Origin: Peromyscus leucopus
Lineage: Eukaryota; Chordata; Mammalia; Rodentia; Cricetidae
Reading direction: 5' to 3'
Assembly: GCF_004664715.2 (NCBI RefSeq)
Contig: NC_051068.1
Coordinates: 15,565,798 to 15,629,797 of the forward strand
Length of the DNA stretch: 64,000 nucleotides
The translations under genes were made by a program, and so were the position numbers. Positions 50,163 to 62,197 of the stretch are shown here, in pieces (position 1 is the first letter of the stretch; the number at the start of each line of letters is the position of its first letter). Below the pieces are notes generated by a model that ran no database searches, was not told the DNA's origin, and saw nothing but the letters and a program-made list of their open reading frames with translations.

Positions 50163-50879
50163 TGTCACTGCTCTATGGGCAGTGGGACCTGGGAGAATGG
50201 AGCCAATAGGTGAGGTAGACTAAAATCTCATGCAACAGCCTACTTTATTCAGAGCACCAGACAACTTATTATAGTCTAGGGGTTAAGAGGAGTCACATGA
50301 GTAAAGTGTACAATCACAAGGACAAGCCACACATTATAGATGTAACTAACCGTCTTATTAAATAAGAAACACAGAAACAATGTAAAGGAGAAAGCCGAGA
50401 GGTCAGAGCTCAGAGCTAAAATCTCACCCTTCCGCCTGTGGTGTCCCAGCTTCCCGAAAGAGAGACCTATTTCCTGTCTGTTCGTCTATTTATAGTATTT
50501 TGCTCTGCCTTCTCATTGGTTGTAAACCCAAACACGTGACTGCCTCGTCACTGTCTGAATGTACAGCCCCCTAGGTCTTAAAGGTATATGTCTCCAATGC
50601 TGGCTGTATCCCTGAACACACAGAGATCTATGGGATTAAAGGCGTGTGCCACCACCGCCACACTCTTGCTATGGCTCTAATAGCTCTGAACCCCGGACAA
50701 CTTTATTTATTAACATACAATCAAAATCACATTTCAATACAATTAGATTACCACCACAACACATGGTAGACATGTTTTTCCATAGAGGCATATAAACAAA
50801 TAACACTAGCCAGTTATAATGAATAATCTGAAGTAAACTCATTCCTATCCACTACACCTGGGAGGAGCATGAAAACACA
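50163..50879 (-). mobile_element. ERVK-type solo LTR, antisense, itself interrupted
   Basis: The LTR proper is 50163-50334 plus 50765-50879, bounded by TGTCACTG and AAAACACA on the + strand. Flanking 6-bp repeats CTCCAA (50157-50162) and TTCCAA (50880-50885) differ by one base. Its minus-strand reading has 'gaataaagtaggctg' as poly(A) signal. A different solo LTR (50335-50758) lies inside. Confidence 0.75.
50335..50758 (-). mobile_element. ERVK-type solo LTR nested in another LTR
   Basis: 424 bp, the reverse-orientation relative of 43492-43959, with a perfect 6-bp duplication ACACAT (50329-50334 and 50759-50764). This is the second layer of insertion into the L1 3' UTR. Confidence 0.92.
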
Positions 50880-52437
50880 TTCCAAGAACAGTTCTGTTTT
50901 GAAGAACTTGTCTTATTTCTTTGGAGTTTTCTCACAGCACTCAGAATTCTCCTTGCACGACTCCATTCTTGGACTGTGTACAATACTCAAGTGGAAGGAC
51001 TGGGATACAACTAGGTGAGTCATACGCCAAAGGGGCCTCGTGGAAGCCCCAAACATCCCAGGTTATTGCCAAACCTATTGTTTGCTGTCTACAAACTGTT
51101 GGTATGGCCCTATTGCTGAAGACAACCCTTACATATCTCACTGAACACAGAGAAGTCCAGCAGGTGCCTAAATAGAACCTCCATCTGTAATGACTATTGT
51201 TCACAGTACTGAAAGGTATCTATCTGCATGCTACCAGAAAGAGGTAACCACAAACCCAGCTATAAATCCTTTGATCTACAACAGTGACATGCCTGTGTAA
51301 TATGCTGGTACAATAGTGCCACAAAGGTTATGGGAGCAACCAACCACTCTCTGATTGGGATTAAGGTCCATTCCATGAGATGGAACCAATGTCTGACACT
51401 GCTTGTGTGGCCAGGAACCTAAGACTAGACAGTCCCTGAGCCTAGGGAGAAACCAAATGCTACTGTTCTGCTAAAGAAACACAGCAATGAAATGATCCCT
51501 AGTGACACTCTGCTGTCTCTATAGATCAGAGACACTTTTCATTGTCAATGGGAACTAATACTAAGACTCACAACTAGACAATGTGCAAAGAGTGAGAGAT
51601 TTTGTAGCACTCAGTCGTAAATGAGGTATCTTTGTCAACCCCCTCCCTCAGGGCTCAGGGAGCTATTATGTGGAAGAGGAGACAGAAAGATTGTAAGAGC
51701 CAGGGGATGGATGACTTCAAAACAAATAAACAAACAAACAAAAAACCCCACTGTCTTATAGGCACAACAGGACTGATCCTCTCCATGTGAATTCAGAGAC
51801 TGTGGCAGCATGCACAGGGCCTGCACAGGTTCAAGTCTGATGGAGCTCCAGTGCTGAGAAGGGGGAAGGGGACTCAGGCTTCCATCCCTAACCAAGAAGC
51901 TATCTCCAGTTGACATCCATTTGCAGGGTAATAATTAATTTTCTCCAACGGCGTCTCATTGAGTATATTAACCCATAGGTAACATCATCTTAGAGAAAAA
52001 CTCAAAATAATCTCATTAAAACTAGGAATGAGACAGGACTGCTCATTATCCCTACTCAGTTCCAGTATAGCTTGAAGCACTAGCTGGAACAATAAGGCAA
52101 GAGAAGGAAATTAAAGGGATACAAATAGGAAAATAAGAGGTAAAAGTGTCCTTATGTGAAGATGATATATCATACATAAGAACCCCAAATTCCACCAGAA
52201 AACTTTTAAAAACAATCAATATGCTCAACAAAGTGGTAGGACACAAAACAAACTTATTAAAAGCAGTAGCTTTTTTTATATATCAGTGAGAAACACACAG
52301 AGAAAGAGATCAAGGAAATACTCTCATTCACTTTACAGTGGTCTCTAAAAATTAATGTGTCTTGGAAAAAACTTACCCAAGGAGATGAAAGAACTTACAC
52401 TGAAAAATTTAAATCTCCGAAACAGAGACCAAGAAAA

Positions 52438-52505
52438 ACATTAAAAAAGACTTTTCATGCTCTTAGATGGTACATTAAAAAAGACTTTTCATGCTCTTAG
52501 ATTGG
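52438..52505 (+). repeat. 34-bp tandem duplication in L1
   Basis: Two adjacent copies of a segment beginning 'acattaaaaaagacttttca', differing by one inserted T near the end of copy 2. Confidence 0.9.
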
Positions 52506-53960
52506 TAAAATTAATATTGTAAAAAAAGACTATCCTACCAAAAGTAATTTATAGATTCAATATATTCCCAGTAAAAATTCCCATAACCTTCTTAACAGAA
52601 ACAGAAAAAAAAATCCTAAAATGCATATGGAACCACAAAAAGTGGTTCCTGGGTACCTAAAAATAATAATGCTAGAGGGATTAGCATTCCAGATCTTAAG
52701 ATATAGAGTTATATTAATAAAAACAATATGGTACTGGTACAAAAACAGACATGTAGACCAATGGAACGAAACCAAATACTTTCAAACATGAGTCATGTGA
52801 CTTTAGCCACTTAATATTTGACAAAGATGCCAACCACATAAGCTGGAGGGAAAAAAGGGCATCTTTAACAAATGGTGCTGGGGAACTGCATAGCCACATG
52901 TAGAATTCAATTAGACCTGTACCTCTCACTCTGCACAAAATTCAACTGAAATGGGTCAACGTCCTCATTGCAAAGCCCCCAATATGGAAATTACCAGAGG
53001 AAAACACAGGCAGTACCCTGTAAGACACAGTGTAGGGAAGAACAATTGACTAGTGGGACCTCAGGAAACTAAAAAGCTTCTGCACATCAAAGGAAATAAT
53101 TGAAAGAGAGAAATGAAGACCACAGTGTAGAAGAGATCTTTGCTAACTAGACATCTGTTAGAGGATTAAGATCCAGAATATAGGAAGAACTCAAAATCAA
53201 AGACTCAAGGGAGCAACAGACCCAATTTTAAAATGGGCTGTGGATCTGAACAGAGAGTTCACAAAGGAAGAAATAAAAATCACTAAGAAACAACCTAAAA
53301 AGTGTTCAACATCCTTAGTAATTAGGGAAAGAATATTGAAACTTCTTTGAGATTTCGTCCTACCCCAGTCAGAATGGCTAAGATCAAGAAAACAATGGAC
53401 AGCAAATGTTAGCAAGGATGGGGGTTGGGAGGAGAGAACACTGTTGCACTGTTGGAGGGATTGCAAACTAGGGCAGCCATTATGGAAATAGGTATGGAGC
53501 ATGTCCAAAAAGTTAAACATAAATCAACTATATGACCTAGCTACACTACTCCTTGGCACATGCCAAAATGACTTGACATCCTATTCCAGAGATACTTGCT
53601 CAGCCGTGTTCATGGCTGCTCTATTCACAAGAGCTAGGAAATGAAACAACCTGAATGTTCTTCAACTTGTGAGCGGGCAGCAGAAATGTGGTACATACAC
53701 ACCATAGAATTCTATTCAACTTTAAAGAAAAATAGAATCATGAAATTAGCAGGTAAATGGGTAGGACTAGAAAATATACTGAGTGACCTAACCTAGACCC
53801 AGAAAGACAAATGTCACATTCTCTCATTTGTGAATCCTAGCTCCTAATCTTTAGTTATGAGTACATAATCTGAGTTACTGCAGATACTGGGAAAGTAAAA
53901 AGGAGGGGGTTAAGATAGCAGGGCAGTACAAGCGTTTTCTTAAAGGAGGAAATGGCAAAA

Positions 53961-54155
53961 ACTGAGGTGGGAGGGAAGAAGGACAACATGGAAAGAGAGG
54001 AAGGAAGGAGGAATAAATAACTAGAGTTATTTGGAAAAGCCATAGGGAAACATTATTTTAACTGGGGAGGAAGAAGGACAACATGGAAAGAGAGGAAGGA
54101 AGGAGGAATAAATAACTAGAGTTATTTGGAAAAGCCATAGGGAAACATTATTTTA
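53961..54155 (+). repeat. 95-100 bp tandem duplication in L1 3' UTR
   Basis: Copies 53961-54060 and 54061-54155 are identical for their last 86 bp or so and differ only near the start, where copy 2 is 5 bp shorter. The near-identity in an otherwise decayed L1 marks a recent duplication. Confidence 0.95.
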
Positions 54156-54784
54156 TGTTTACCTAAGACACATACATGGCATATAAAGATATGTGTATGC
54201 ATATATACATAATTTGAATACAGTTACACCACTTATGGTGATAATGTCCCTCAAGAGCCATAGACTGTCTAACAAAACCCCAATACCAGGCATGCAAAAC
54301 TTCCCCCTCAAGCTGTTGGTTAGGGGAGTCAAAGGGACTTCCAAAATAATACAGGCTATTGCCACTGCTCTTGGTAGCTCCCAGAACTTGAAGGTAAGAT
54401 CTCATTGCTGAAGACACTACACACTTTGGACATGGGACTTGCATGAGTGGAACTAAAACTGACCTGGAAGCCTCCTCCCTGAGGACTAACTCTTATAGTA
54501 TTAGAAGGTACTAGGCATGTTGCCAAGGAAGAAAAACAATCCATTGTTCTATCCAGTTTATGCAGCCCATGAACAGTAACAATGACTAGGATAGCAAGAC
54601 ATTCCAAAGGGTTCAATAGTGGCATTCACATCTTGGGAGTAACCAACAACCATCAAACTGGACTTAAGGCCCACCAATAGCAGAGAAGTCATGCCTGTAC
54701 AGTAAACCTAGTCAACTATCTGTGGCTGGTAAGGACATAGCCCCTAGAGGAGAGCCTATTATACTACTTCCCTAAACAGATTTG

Positions 54785-55575
54785 AAAGAAAGTATTTGCA
54801 AAACATACATCAAACCAACGTTTCTAGAATATATAAAGAATTGTTACAACAACTGAATAGCTTTAATAATAATGTGGCAAACATCTTAAAATAAAATAGT
54901 AGCAAAAAATTTGAACAGATATACTACCAAAGAAAATTTGTGTATGTCAGATAAGATGTTCATCATTCAAGAAATGCAAATCAAAATAAGCTATCACTAT
55001 ATAACCAACCTTTAGAATAACCAACATTTGAAAGGTTGGGCATTAGAGAAGATGTGACTCAACTGTGATCTCCCTGTGGAAACAACCACTTTAGAAGCCA
55101 TTTAACAATCTTTTCCAAAGTTCAGCATTGCTGGGTACAAAGTGAATCACAGAGAATTCAAATAGCCACAACATCTGAATGCAACCCAGATGTCCCTATG
55201 CAAGCGAATAGAAGCCAAGTGGGAGTGTATCCATGTAGTTTGATAAAGGGCACATAAAAAGATATGATCAATTAACACACAGCAACATGGATGGGTTTCA
55301 AAACTTGCCAAGAGGAAGAAGCAAGCTTAAAGCTGAAGCATGCTGCTTGAATGCATTTAAAGAAGTTAGAATACTGGATAGTGTCACTAAACAAACTGCT
55401 TGGTGATGAGAGGAAGTAGTGAGGAATTACAAAGGCATAAGGAAACTTTCAGATCTCAGTCTGAGGAGGCTGTCTCTTCAGTTATGATAACGGTTTTACA
55501 GACATGCACACATAGACATACACTTACACACACTAATTGTCAATTGCATTTTAGTACAGTTATAAAATAAATCAG
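54785..55575 (+). mobile_element. ancient L1 3'-end relic
   Basis: Diverged ORF2 C-terminal sequence ('atgcaaatcaaaataagcta', 'caacatggatgggtttcaaa') and old-type 3' UTR ending near 55575 in 'cagttataaaataaatc'. Looks like a mammalian-wide L1M rather than a rodent-specific family. Confidence 0.65.
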
Positions 55576-56780
55576 AAAAAACTATAGGAAATTGTGTTCA
55601 CACATAACATGAGCAAAACTAAGTGTCAAGTTGTAGATTCTCTTGCAGTGCTGGCCAGAACTTAATTCTCACAGCATCTACCAATTAAAATGCACATTCT
55701 CTTTAAAATAGCAACTCGCTTTACAATTAAATCTTAAATATTTCCACATGAAAATAAACATAAATATTGTTTATAGTCTTATAATAGATCATTAAAATGT
55801 CTATCAATAGCAGAATAGTTAAATCAATTATGTTACACAGATGAAGAAATACAATTTAATGTTATATTTTATCTTACTGCATAAATATCTATTTTATTTG
55901 AACAGACATTGAATAACTGTATTAGATTTTGGTCAACAGGTGATATATATATAAATGAAAGTTTTCATTTTTCTGACAGATGTGAGTACTCAGAAGAGCT
56001 CATTCACTGGGCACATAATAATATGTCTTTCAAAAGAAAAACATGTACATATATATTTTCCTGACAGATTGAAATGCTTTTGAACTAACACTTTGTTCTT
56101 TCAGGAATATATATATATACATGTATTTTTTTTCTCTAAAAGTACTTCTGACTTAATCATCCAAGTAAAAAGTAAATCCAAAGGAGTTATTCCAGATGCT
56201 TCAATAAATGTTACTCATTTTATAACTTTTCATTAAAGTAAAATTAAAATATCACTGCACTTTATGTGCATCATGTATAAACCTGTAATTGGCATACAGA
56301 GATATGTAAATTATTTAAACTTGCATACTCACACCTACTATTAAAAAGCTAAACAATGGCTAGGACATATCAGAGGATTTCCTTTTTAATTCTGTTTCTA
56401 TTATAGTTATTTTTCCATATCCATTTTTCTACACTGTGTCTCAAGTTGGAATACTGTAAACTTCTCTTACCCTTGTTTGTGCCACAACCAGACTTTGAAG
56501 TTCAATGTCTTCATATATACGACATGCTCACTCTTCCCAGAAGGCTCAAGGAATCAATTTGATTCCGAGTGACTAAAGCCTTGGGGGAGAAGGGGTGCTG
56601 ATGAGACCAGCTGCACTTTCACAGTCCTGTGGGAGTCCAGCTTCACACTGCTGCAGAGGATGCCGCGCTTCTCTGAAGTGTTGACAGCAGCTGGTCTTGG
56701 AGATGCAGAGCAAGGCTACCACCAGTAAGAGAAGGAAACCTTGGCAACAAAGTCTTCACACCTGAGAAGCAATAATAGCA
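55576..56780. other. unrecognised AT-rich DNA
   Basis: No gene or family recognised. Small AT tracts at about 55946-55953 and 56108-56121. Confidence 0.4.
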
Positions 56781-56786
56781 GTGTCC

Positions 56787-57313
56787 TGTTGTTGGGAGTT
56801 TTACTCTTACTGTTTACTCTTTGTTCTTTGGGGCCCACAGTCCAGCTCCCAAATAAAAGACACGGAGTCTATTCTTTCTTATAAATGCCTGGCCTTGGCT
56901 TGGCTTGTTCCTAGCCAGCTTTTCTTAACTTAAATTATCCCATCTGCCTTTTGTCTCTGGGCTTTTACCTTTCTCTATTTCTGTATACCTTTTCTTTCCT
57001 TCTTATTCCATGTCTGGCTGTGTGGCTGGGTGGCTGGCTCCTTCATATCTCACTCCTTCTCTTCTCTTGCTTTCTTTTTTCTCCTCCTATTTATTCTCTC
57101 TGCCTTTCAGCCCTGCCTATCCTTTCTCCTGCCTAGCTATTGGCTGTTCAGCTCTTTATTAGACCAGTCAAATGTTTTAGACAGGCACAGTAACACAGCT
57201 TCACAGAGTTAAACAAATACAACATAAAAGAATGCAACACATCTTTGCATCATTAAGCAAATGTTCCAGAGCATAAACAAATGTAACACATCTTAAAATA
57301 ATATTCTATAACA
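56787..57313 (-). mobile_element. ERVK-type solo LTR, antisense
   Basis: 527 bp, + strand TGTTGTTGGGAG to TATAACA. Flanking 6-bp repeats GTGTCC (56781-56786) and GTGTTC (57314-57319) differ by one base. The minus-strand reading has 'aataaagagctgaacagcca' near its 5' third, resembling the U3 of related rodent LTRs. Orientation is therefore inferred. Confidence 0.8.
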
Positions 57314-57319
57314 GTGTTC

Positions 57320-57911
57320 AGAGCACCGGAAGTATGAGCACAGGTGAGAGCCAGGTGATAAAGGTACTGAAGGCTGAGGAGTGAGACATTAGAGCTCTCT
57401 TGCCTCACAGAACAGGCCAAGCTGATGCCAAACAGGCCTGAGAAAACCAGCTCCAAAGGTAAGATAAACATCTGGATGGCCATAGGCTGTAAAGACAGAT
57501 TCTTGACCATCATCTTTATCAGAGGAAAGAGTGTCTCTAGTACTAATTGGACCCTTTCGTGTAGACATGCATCCTGGACCTGATTGATTCAACAAGTATT
57601 CTGAGAGTGTCTCTTATATGTCAGGCTCTGTTCCAGTTTGTTCCAGCTTTGAGCATCAACAAGGCTAAACCCTAATAGCACTTTCTTTCTTCACGTGAAA
57701 GATAGCCCCTCCCCCACAAAAACCAAACAATGCAAAACACATTTAGGAAGTCAGGTAATTACTCATCCAAGGAGAGAAAACAGCAAAGGATTTTGGGATA
57801 AGTGTAGGAAAAATTCAGGCATGACCTTTCTAGGGCACATCTGCATTGCAGCCTTCACTATGAGGGTAAGACCACCATGCCAAGATGTGGAGAAGAACAT
57901 TCCAGGCCAGG
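57320..57911. other. unrecognised single-copy DNA
   Basis: 57590-57640 ('caacaagtattctgagagtg' and what follows) has a faint resemblance to an ancient mammalian repeat. Nothing else recognised. Confidence 0.35.
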
Positions 57912-57917
57912 GGTGAC

Positions 57918-58458
57918 TGTAACACGAATCTTAAATGGTCTTATTAAATAAAAACTCAGTGCCAGCTAATGGGGTAAATTCTGAAAAATCAGAGAGATAG
58001 AACAAACCACAGCTAGCCTCATTTCAACAACTCCTCATCATTCCTGTTTCCACGAATCTTCAGACTGAAAGCTTCTGAGTCCTCACCTGAATAGACCTCA
58101 GATGAACTGTTGCTAAAAGCCTAAAAGCTTAAAAATCCTAAAAGCCTCTAGTTCCTGGTCCTCACACCTTATATATCTTTCTGCTTCCTGTCATCGCTTC
58201 CTGGGATTAAAGGCATGTGTCTTTCTCAAGCAAGACATGAGATCTCAAGTCCTGGGATTAAAGGTGCGTGCCACCACATCTGGCTCTGTTTCTAGTGTGG
58301 CCTTGAACTCACAGAGATCTGGATGGATCTCTGCCTCTGGAATGCTAAAATTAAAGGCTTGTGCTACCACTGCCTAACCTCTATGTTTAATATAGTGGCT
58401 GTTCTGTTCTCTGACCCCCCAAGATAAGTTTATTGGGGTGCACAATAGATCAACCACA
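57918..58458 (-). mobile_element. ERVK-type solo LTR, same family as 12565-13093
   Basis: 541 bp bounded by TGTAACACG and CAACCACA, with 6-bp repeats GGTGAC/GGTAAC (one mismatch). Carries B1-like and other SINE-like internal segments ('cctgggattaaaggcatgtg'). These recur in the copy at 12565-13093, so they belong to the LTR. Confidence 0.85.
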
Positions 58459-58464
58459 GGTAAC

Positions 58465-58709
58465 AAAATTCAAGAGATGTGCTGGAGAGAAATCTAGCAG
58501 TTTCAGAGAAAGTGAGGAGGAAAATACGAAATGCTATCAGAAAGGGACAACTGGTGAGGAGGTCACATGGGACCAGAGGGCTATGCTAGAGTTCTGATGC
58601 TACTCCAAACACAGTGGCAAGTCACAGAGCAGCCCACCCCTGAAAACATCTGCTCCTGGCTTTTGTTCTTCAAGAGTGCTCTGTGAAGAGCAGAGGGGAG
58701 GAGACTCAA
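58465..58709. other. unrecognised spacer
   Basis: A short single-copy spacer between two LTRs. Nothing recognised. Confidence 0.35.
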
Positions 58710-59134
58710 CGTCTCAGTTAGGATTCCTATTGCTGTGATAAAACATCATGACCAAGAGCAACCCAGGGAGGAAGGGGTGTATTTCATATTACATCTCTCA
58801 GGTCAGATGTCACCACTGAGAGAAGTCAGGGAAGGAACTCTGGGAGGTCAGGGAAGCCAGGAATCTGAAGGCAGGGATGAATCAGAGACCATGGAGGAGT
58901 GCCTCTTATTAGATTTCTCCACGTGGCTTGCTCGGCCTACTTTTTTGTAGTACCCAGGACAACCTTCCCTGGGGATTGCACCACCCACAGTGAACTGGGA
59001 GGGAGGGCACATCAATTATCAATCAAGAAAAAGCCACCACAGGCCAATCTGGTAAGGGACATGTTCTCAATTGAGTTTCCCTCTTCCCAAATGACTCTAA
59101 CTTGCATCAAGTTGACACAAAACTAGTGAGCACA
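58710..59134 (-). mobile_element. MaLR LTR, antisense
   Basis: 'tctcagttaggattcctatt' to 'caagttgacacaaaactagt' matches the reverse complement of a common rodent ERVL-MaLR LTR that I cannot name with certainty. No clean duplication was found at the ends. Confidence 0.7.
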
Positions 59135-59152
59135 CCCGGGTGAATGAGTGAG

Positions 59153-59190
59153 GCAGGTGGGCAGGTGGGCAGGTGGGCAGGTGGGCAGGC
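59153..59190 (+). repeat. (GCAGGTGG)n short tandem repeat
   Basis: Four perfect 8-bp units plus a partial one. Each unit contains the E-box-like CAGGTG. Confidence 0.95.
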
Positions 59191-59194
59191 ATCC

Positions 59195-59684
59195 TCAACT
59201 ACCAGGGTCCTGGAAAAGCTTATGTTGTGCAGCAGTTTCCTCCAAGATTGAAACATTCCATTTCCCAGGGAAGCCCCTTAAGATAGAATGCAAATATCTT
59301 AAAATAACTTCGGGAAGTCCCTGAAACTGATCAGATTCACTAGGCCTCTCCTTCCTAGAGTAAGTAACAAAGATTGCCAAGAGTCACTCTCAGATAAGCT
59401 GAGCTACAAAGAAGATTTAGACCAGACCAGCTGCCTGGAAGAAGCAGAGACTAGCCAGGATACCTGGAAGAGGTTTAGAACATCTGAGGCACCTGGAAGG
59501 GATAATCTGCAACCTGTTGAGCTATCTGCAGGGTTTGCAGTATGCTCCAGGTTTTCAGCTTTTGTTTTCAGCTGTCATCCATGCTGGGGTGGGCATTGGT
59601 GATGCAGCTAACTTTGAGTGACATCTGTTCCTATAAGTAACCCCTCACTCATACTCCTATAAGTAACCTTAATGAAATCCATGG
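59195..59684 (+). mobile_element. LTR-like element, host of the mys-like fragments
   Basis: The stretch from 'gtgcagcagtttcctccaag' to 'gaaatccatgggttca' resembles a rodent retroviral LTR (RMER15/RLTR14-like, uncertain). It appears to continue at about 61540 with 'accaagttgaactttggtga', so the mys-like block sits inside it. Confidence 0.5.
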
Positions 59685-61147
59685 GTTCATGATATAGATA
59701 TGATAAGATGAAAGGGTAGATTATTGAATCTACTTTTAAAGAGCAACTTGTTTAAAATGTTTTACATTGCTATGGATTTTAGTTTATTGATACAAGTTTA
59801 AACTTAATTTTGTTATACTGTATATATATATTTATTCTCATTTGAGGTGTTATGTTTATGTAACCCATTTAGATTGTAATGGATAATTAATAAATACAGT
59901 CTTAATTAGTCTTCTATGATAGTCAAACTTATAGTCATGTTAAGTTTTCTAGGTATACATAGATATATTTCAGATAGGCAGGTAATCTTCAAATACTTCA
60001 AAGACTTACAGAATATGGCATTTAAAATGTTTTTAAAAATTTAGACTTTCTGGACAGTGAGACATGTCTGCTCCTGGCAGCACCAATTTACTTCAGAGAG
60101 GAGGATGGACATTGAAGACACTCTATATGGAGTTTATCTTCTTCTTGGCAAAAATAGCCATTTGGGTAAGAAACTGCTCTGCCTAGACTGCTTGATCAAC
60201 TGGACATGCAGGAACCATAGGAAGGTGACCACTGAACTTTGCTTGGCAAAATGGTCCTTTAGGTTCCTGCTTCGCAGAGGAAAATGTCAGACATTCTACA
60301 GGACACAGAGAGAAATGACTGAGAGACTCTAGACCTGTGGGCTAAAGACAGATGCCCCAACTTTACAAAGGAACTTTGGATAACTGTCCAAGCTGCCAGC
60401 TGTCTCTGTCTACTCTTGTAAGACTCTCAAAAGTTGCTTGCGTCCTTTTCCCATTTCTCAGATAATAGTATATCCTTCTGAGGTCTTTGATGTAGTTAAA
60501 GACTAGATAGTTATGATTTCCTTAGTTATGATAAAAAATAAGTTAGATATAAAACCTTAGACTCACAAATATAGGATAGATAGGATATCTTCTTTAATTT
60601 TGCCAAATATAAATAGACTAGTTATTATAAATAGACTAGATAATGTAACTGTAATTCTTGTTTGATAACTGTTTTGTTATCTGTAATTTTACTATGTAAA
60701 AGGTAAAACCTCCCTTTTTGAAAAAAAAAAAAAGAAAAGGGGAAGTGCTGTGGGATGTTCTGTATGTTAGATGTGTTGCTCTGATTAGTTAATAAATAAA
60801 ACACTGATTGGCCAGTACCCAGGCAGGAAGTGTAGGTGGGACAAGGAAGGAGAATTCTGGCAAGTGGAAGGCTAAGGAGAGAAACACAGCCAGCCGCCAT
60901 AATGAGAAGCAACATGTTAAGATCCCAGTAAGCCATGAGCCACGTGGCAACTTATAGATTAATAGATATGGGTTAATTTAAGATGTAAGAACTATATAGC
61001 TAGAAGCCTGGATCATTAGGTCATACAGTTTAAATAATATAAGAGTCTATGTGTTTATTTTAAAAGTGGGCTGCAGGACTGCCAGGGCTGGGCAAGAGCT
61101 GGAGAGAAACCCTCCAGCTGCAAATGGCGCCCCATGTTGGGCCCATT
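59685..61147 (+). mobile_element. 5'-truncated mys-like element plus LTR and partial PBS
   Basis: 59691-60745 matches the 3' half of the mys-like internal region (compare 8541-9520). Then come a purine tract, an LTR at 60746-61122 and a lysine-type primer-binding sequence starting at 61125. A primer-binding site after what should be a 3' LTR is abnormal. The junction runs straight into an antisense LTR. Confidence 0.8.
60746..61122 (+). repeat. mys-like LTR, sense arm of the opposed pair
   Basis: 377 bp, TGCTGTGGGATG to CAGCTGCA. U3 is similar to 61148-61537 read backwards, but the last 85 bp or so are of the 9527 type ('gagagaaaccctccagc'). Confidence 0.88.
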
Positions 61148-61537
61148 TGTAGCTATTGTTTTCCTGGTCCTGCCTGGCAAATCTCTTTTATCTGCCAGTC
61201 CCACAGCCACTCAGACCCAACCAAGTAAACACACAGAGACTTATATTATTTATAAACTGTATGGCTGTGGCAGGCTTCTCCCTAACTGTTCTTATATCTT
61301 AAATTAACCCATATCTATTAATCTATAAGTTACCACATGTCTCATGGCTTATTGATAACTTAACATGTTGCTTCTCATCATGGTGGCTGGCTGCGTTTTT
61401 CTCCTCAGCTTTCCACTTCCCAGAATTCTCCTCTTTCCTTGTCCTGCCTATACTTCCTGCCTGGCTACTTGCCAATCAGTGTTTTATTTATTGACCAATC
61501 AGAGCAACACATTTAACATATAGAACATCCCATGGCA
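61148..61537 (-). repeat. mys-like LTR, antisense arm of the opposed pair
   Basis: 390 bp, minus-strand TGCCATGGGATG to ATAGCTACA, with its own primer-binding sequence reading outward into 61147-61125. Its 3' end is of the 38820-39209 type, so the two arms come from different subfamilies. Confidence 0.85.
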
Positions 61538-61655
61538 CTTCACCAAGTTGAACTTTGGTGATATCCATACTTTAGTCTGTGGTGGGCTCCCTATCTGGGT
61601 TGAGTAGACTATGTGTAGCATTTCCTGTGAAAAGTCTTGTTACATAGTTTAGAGC

Positions 61656-61858
61656 AGTAGTTCTCAACCTGTGGGTCATAAACCCACAGGGATCACATAT
61701 CAGATATCTTACATATCAGATATTTACATTACAAATTCTTAACAGTAATAAAATTACAATTATGAAGGAGCAATAAAATAATTTTATGGTTGGGGGATCA
61801 CCACAACATGAGGAACTGTATTAAAGGGTCACAGCATTAGGAAGGTTGCGAACCACTG
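61656..61858 (+). mobile_element. URR1-like hAT-Charlie MITE
   Basis: 203 bp with terminal inverted repeats 'cagtagttctcaacc' and 'ggttgcgaaccactg'. Flanking 8-bp repeats GTTTAGAG and CTTTAGAA match at six positions, as expected for old hAT insertions. Carries no transposase. Confidence 0.88.
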
Positions 61859-61904
61859 CTTTAGAAAGGATGGTGATCCAGACAACCACACAGAGACCCT
61901 AACC

Positions 61905-62197
61905 TGATGTGATTATCTAATTATTCTTTATCAATAAAACAATCTGGAGTCAGATATTAGGGTAAGAACCTGAATGATCAAAGAATTGGCAGAGAAGCCA
62001 TCAGTGACCGCCTATCTCTTCTGTTCCTCCATCCAAAGAAACTGAGATCCTCTCTAAGCCCTGCCTTACTACTTCCTGTATATCTGTCCTCAGTCCTCCA
62101 AAATCTCTCTGGCTAATTTTGGTCAGGTAGTGGCTAGCTCTGTCCTCTGATTCAAAGCAAGCTTTATTTTCAGATTGGATTAAAATATCACACAACA
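61905..62197 (-). mobile_element. ERVK-type solo LTR, short
   Basis: 293 bp bounded on the + strand by TGATGTGATT and CACACAACA, with 6-bp repeats CTAACC/CTAACA. The minus-strand reading begins TGTTGTGTGATATTTTAATC and has 'ctgaaaataaagc' early, like the related LTR at 43492. Confidence 0.75.

Larger units (their letters stand above)
51975..54780 (+). mobile_element. 5'-truncated L1, RT region to 3' UTR
   Basis: It starts inside the reverse transcriptase region ('gagacaggactgctcattat'), passes the catalytic motif near 52150 in altered form, continues through the ORF2 C-terminal part to about 53840, and ends in L1 3' UTR near 54780. Two tandem duplications lie inside. It may be the 3' remainder of the L1 at 40010-41767. 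Confidence 0.75.

Noticed and set aside
60746..61537. Single provirus with one LTR flipped by inversion
   Set aside because: The two LTRs differ in type over their last 85 bp or so, whereas the LTRs of one provirus are identical at insertion. Kept only as a less likely alternative.
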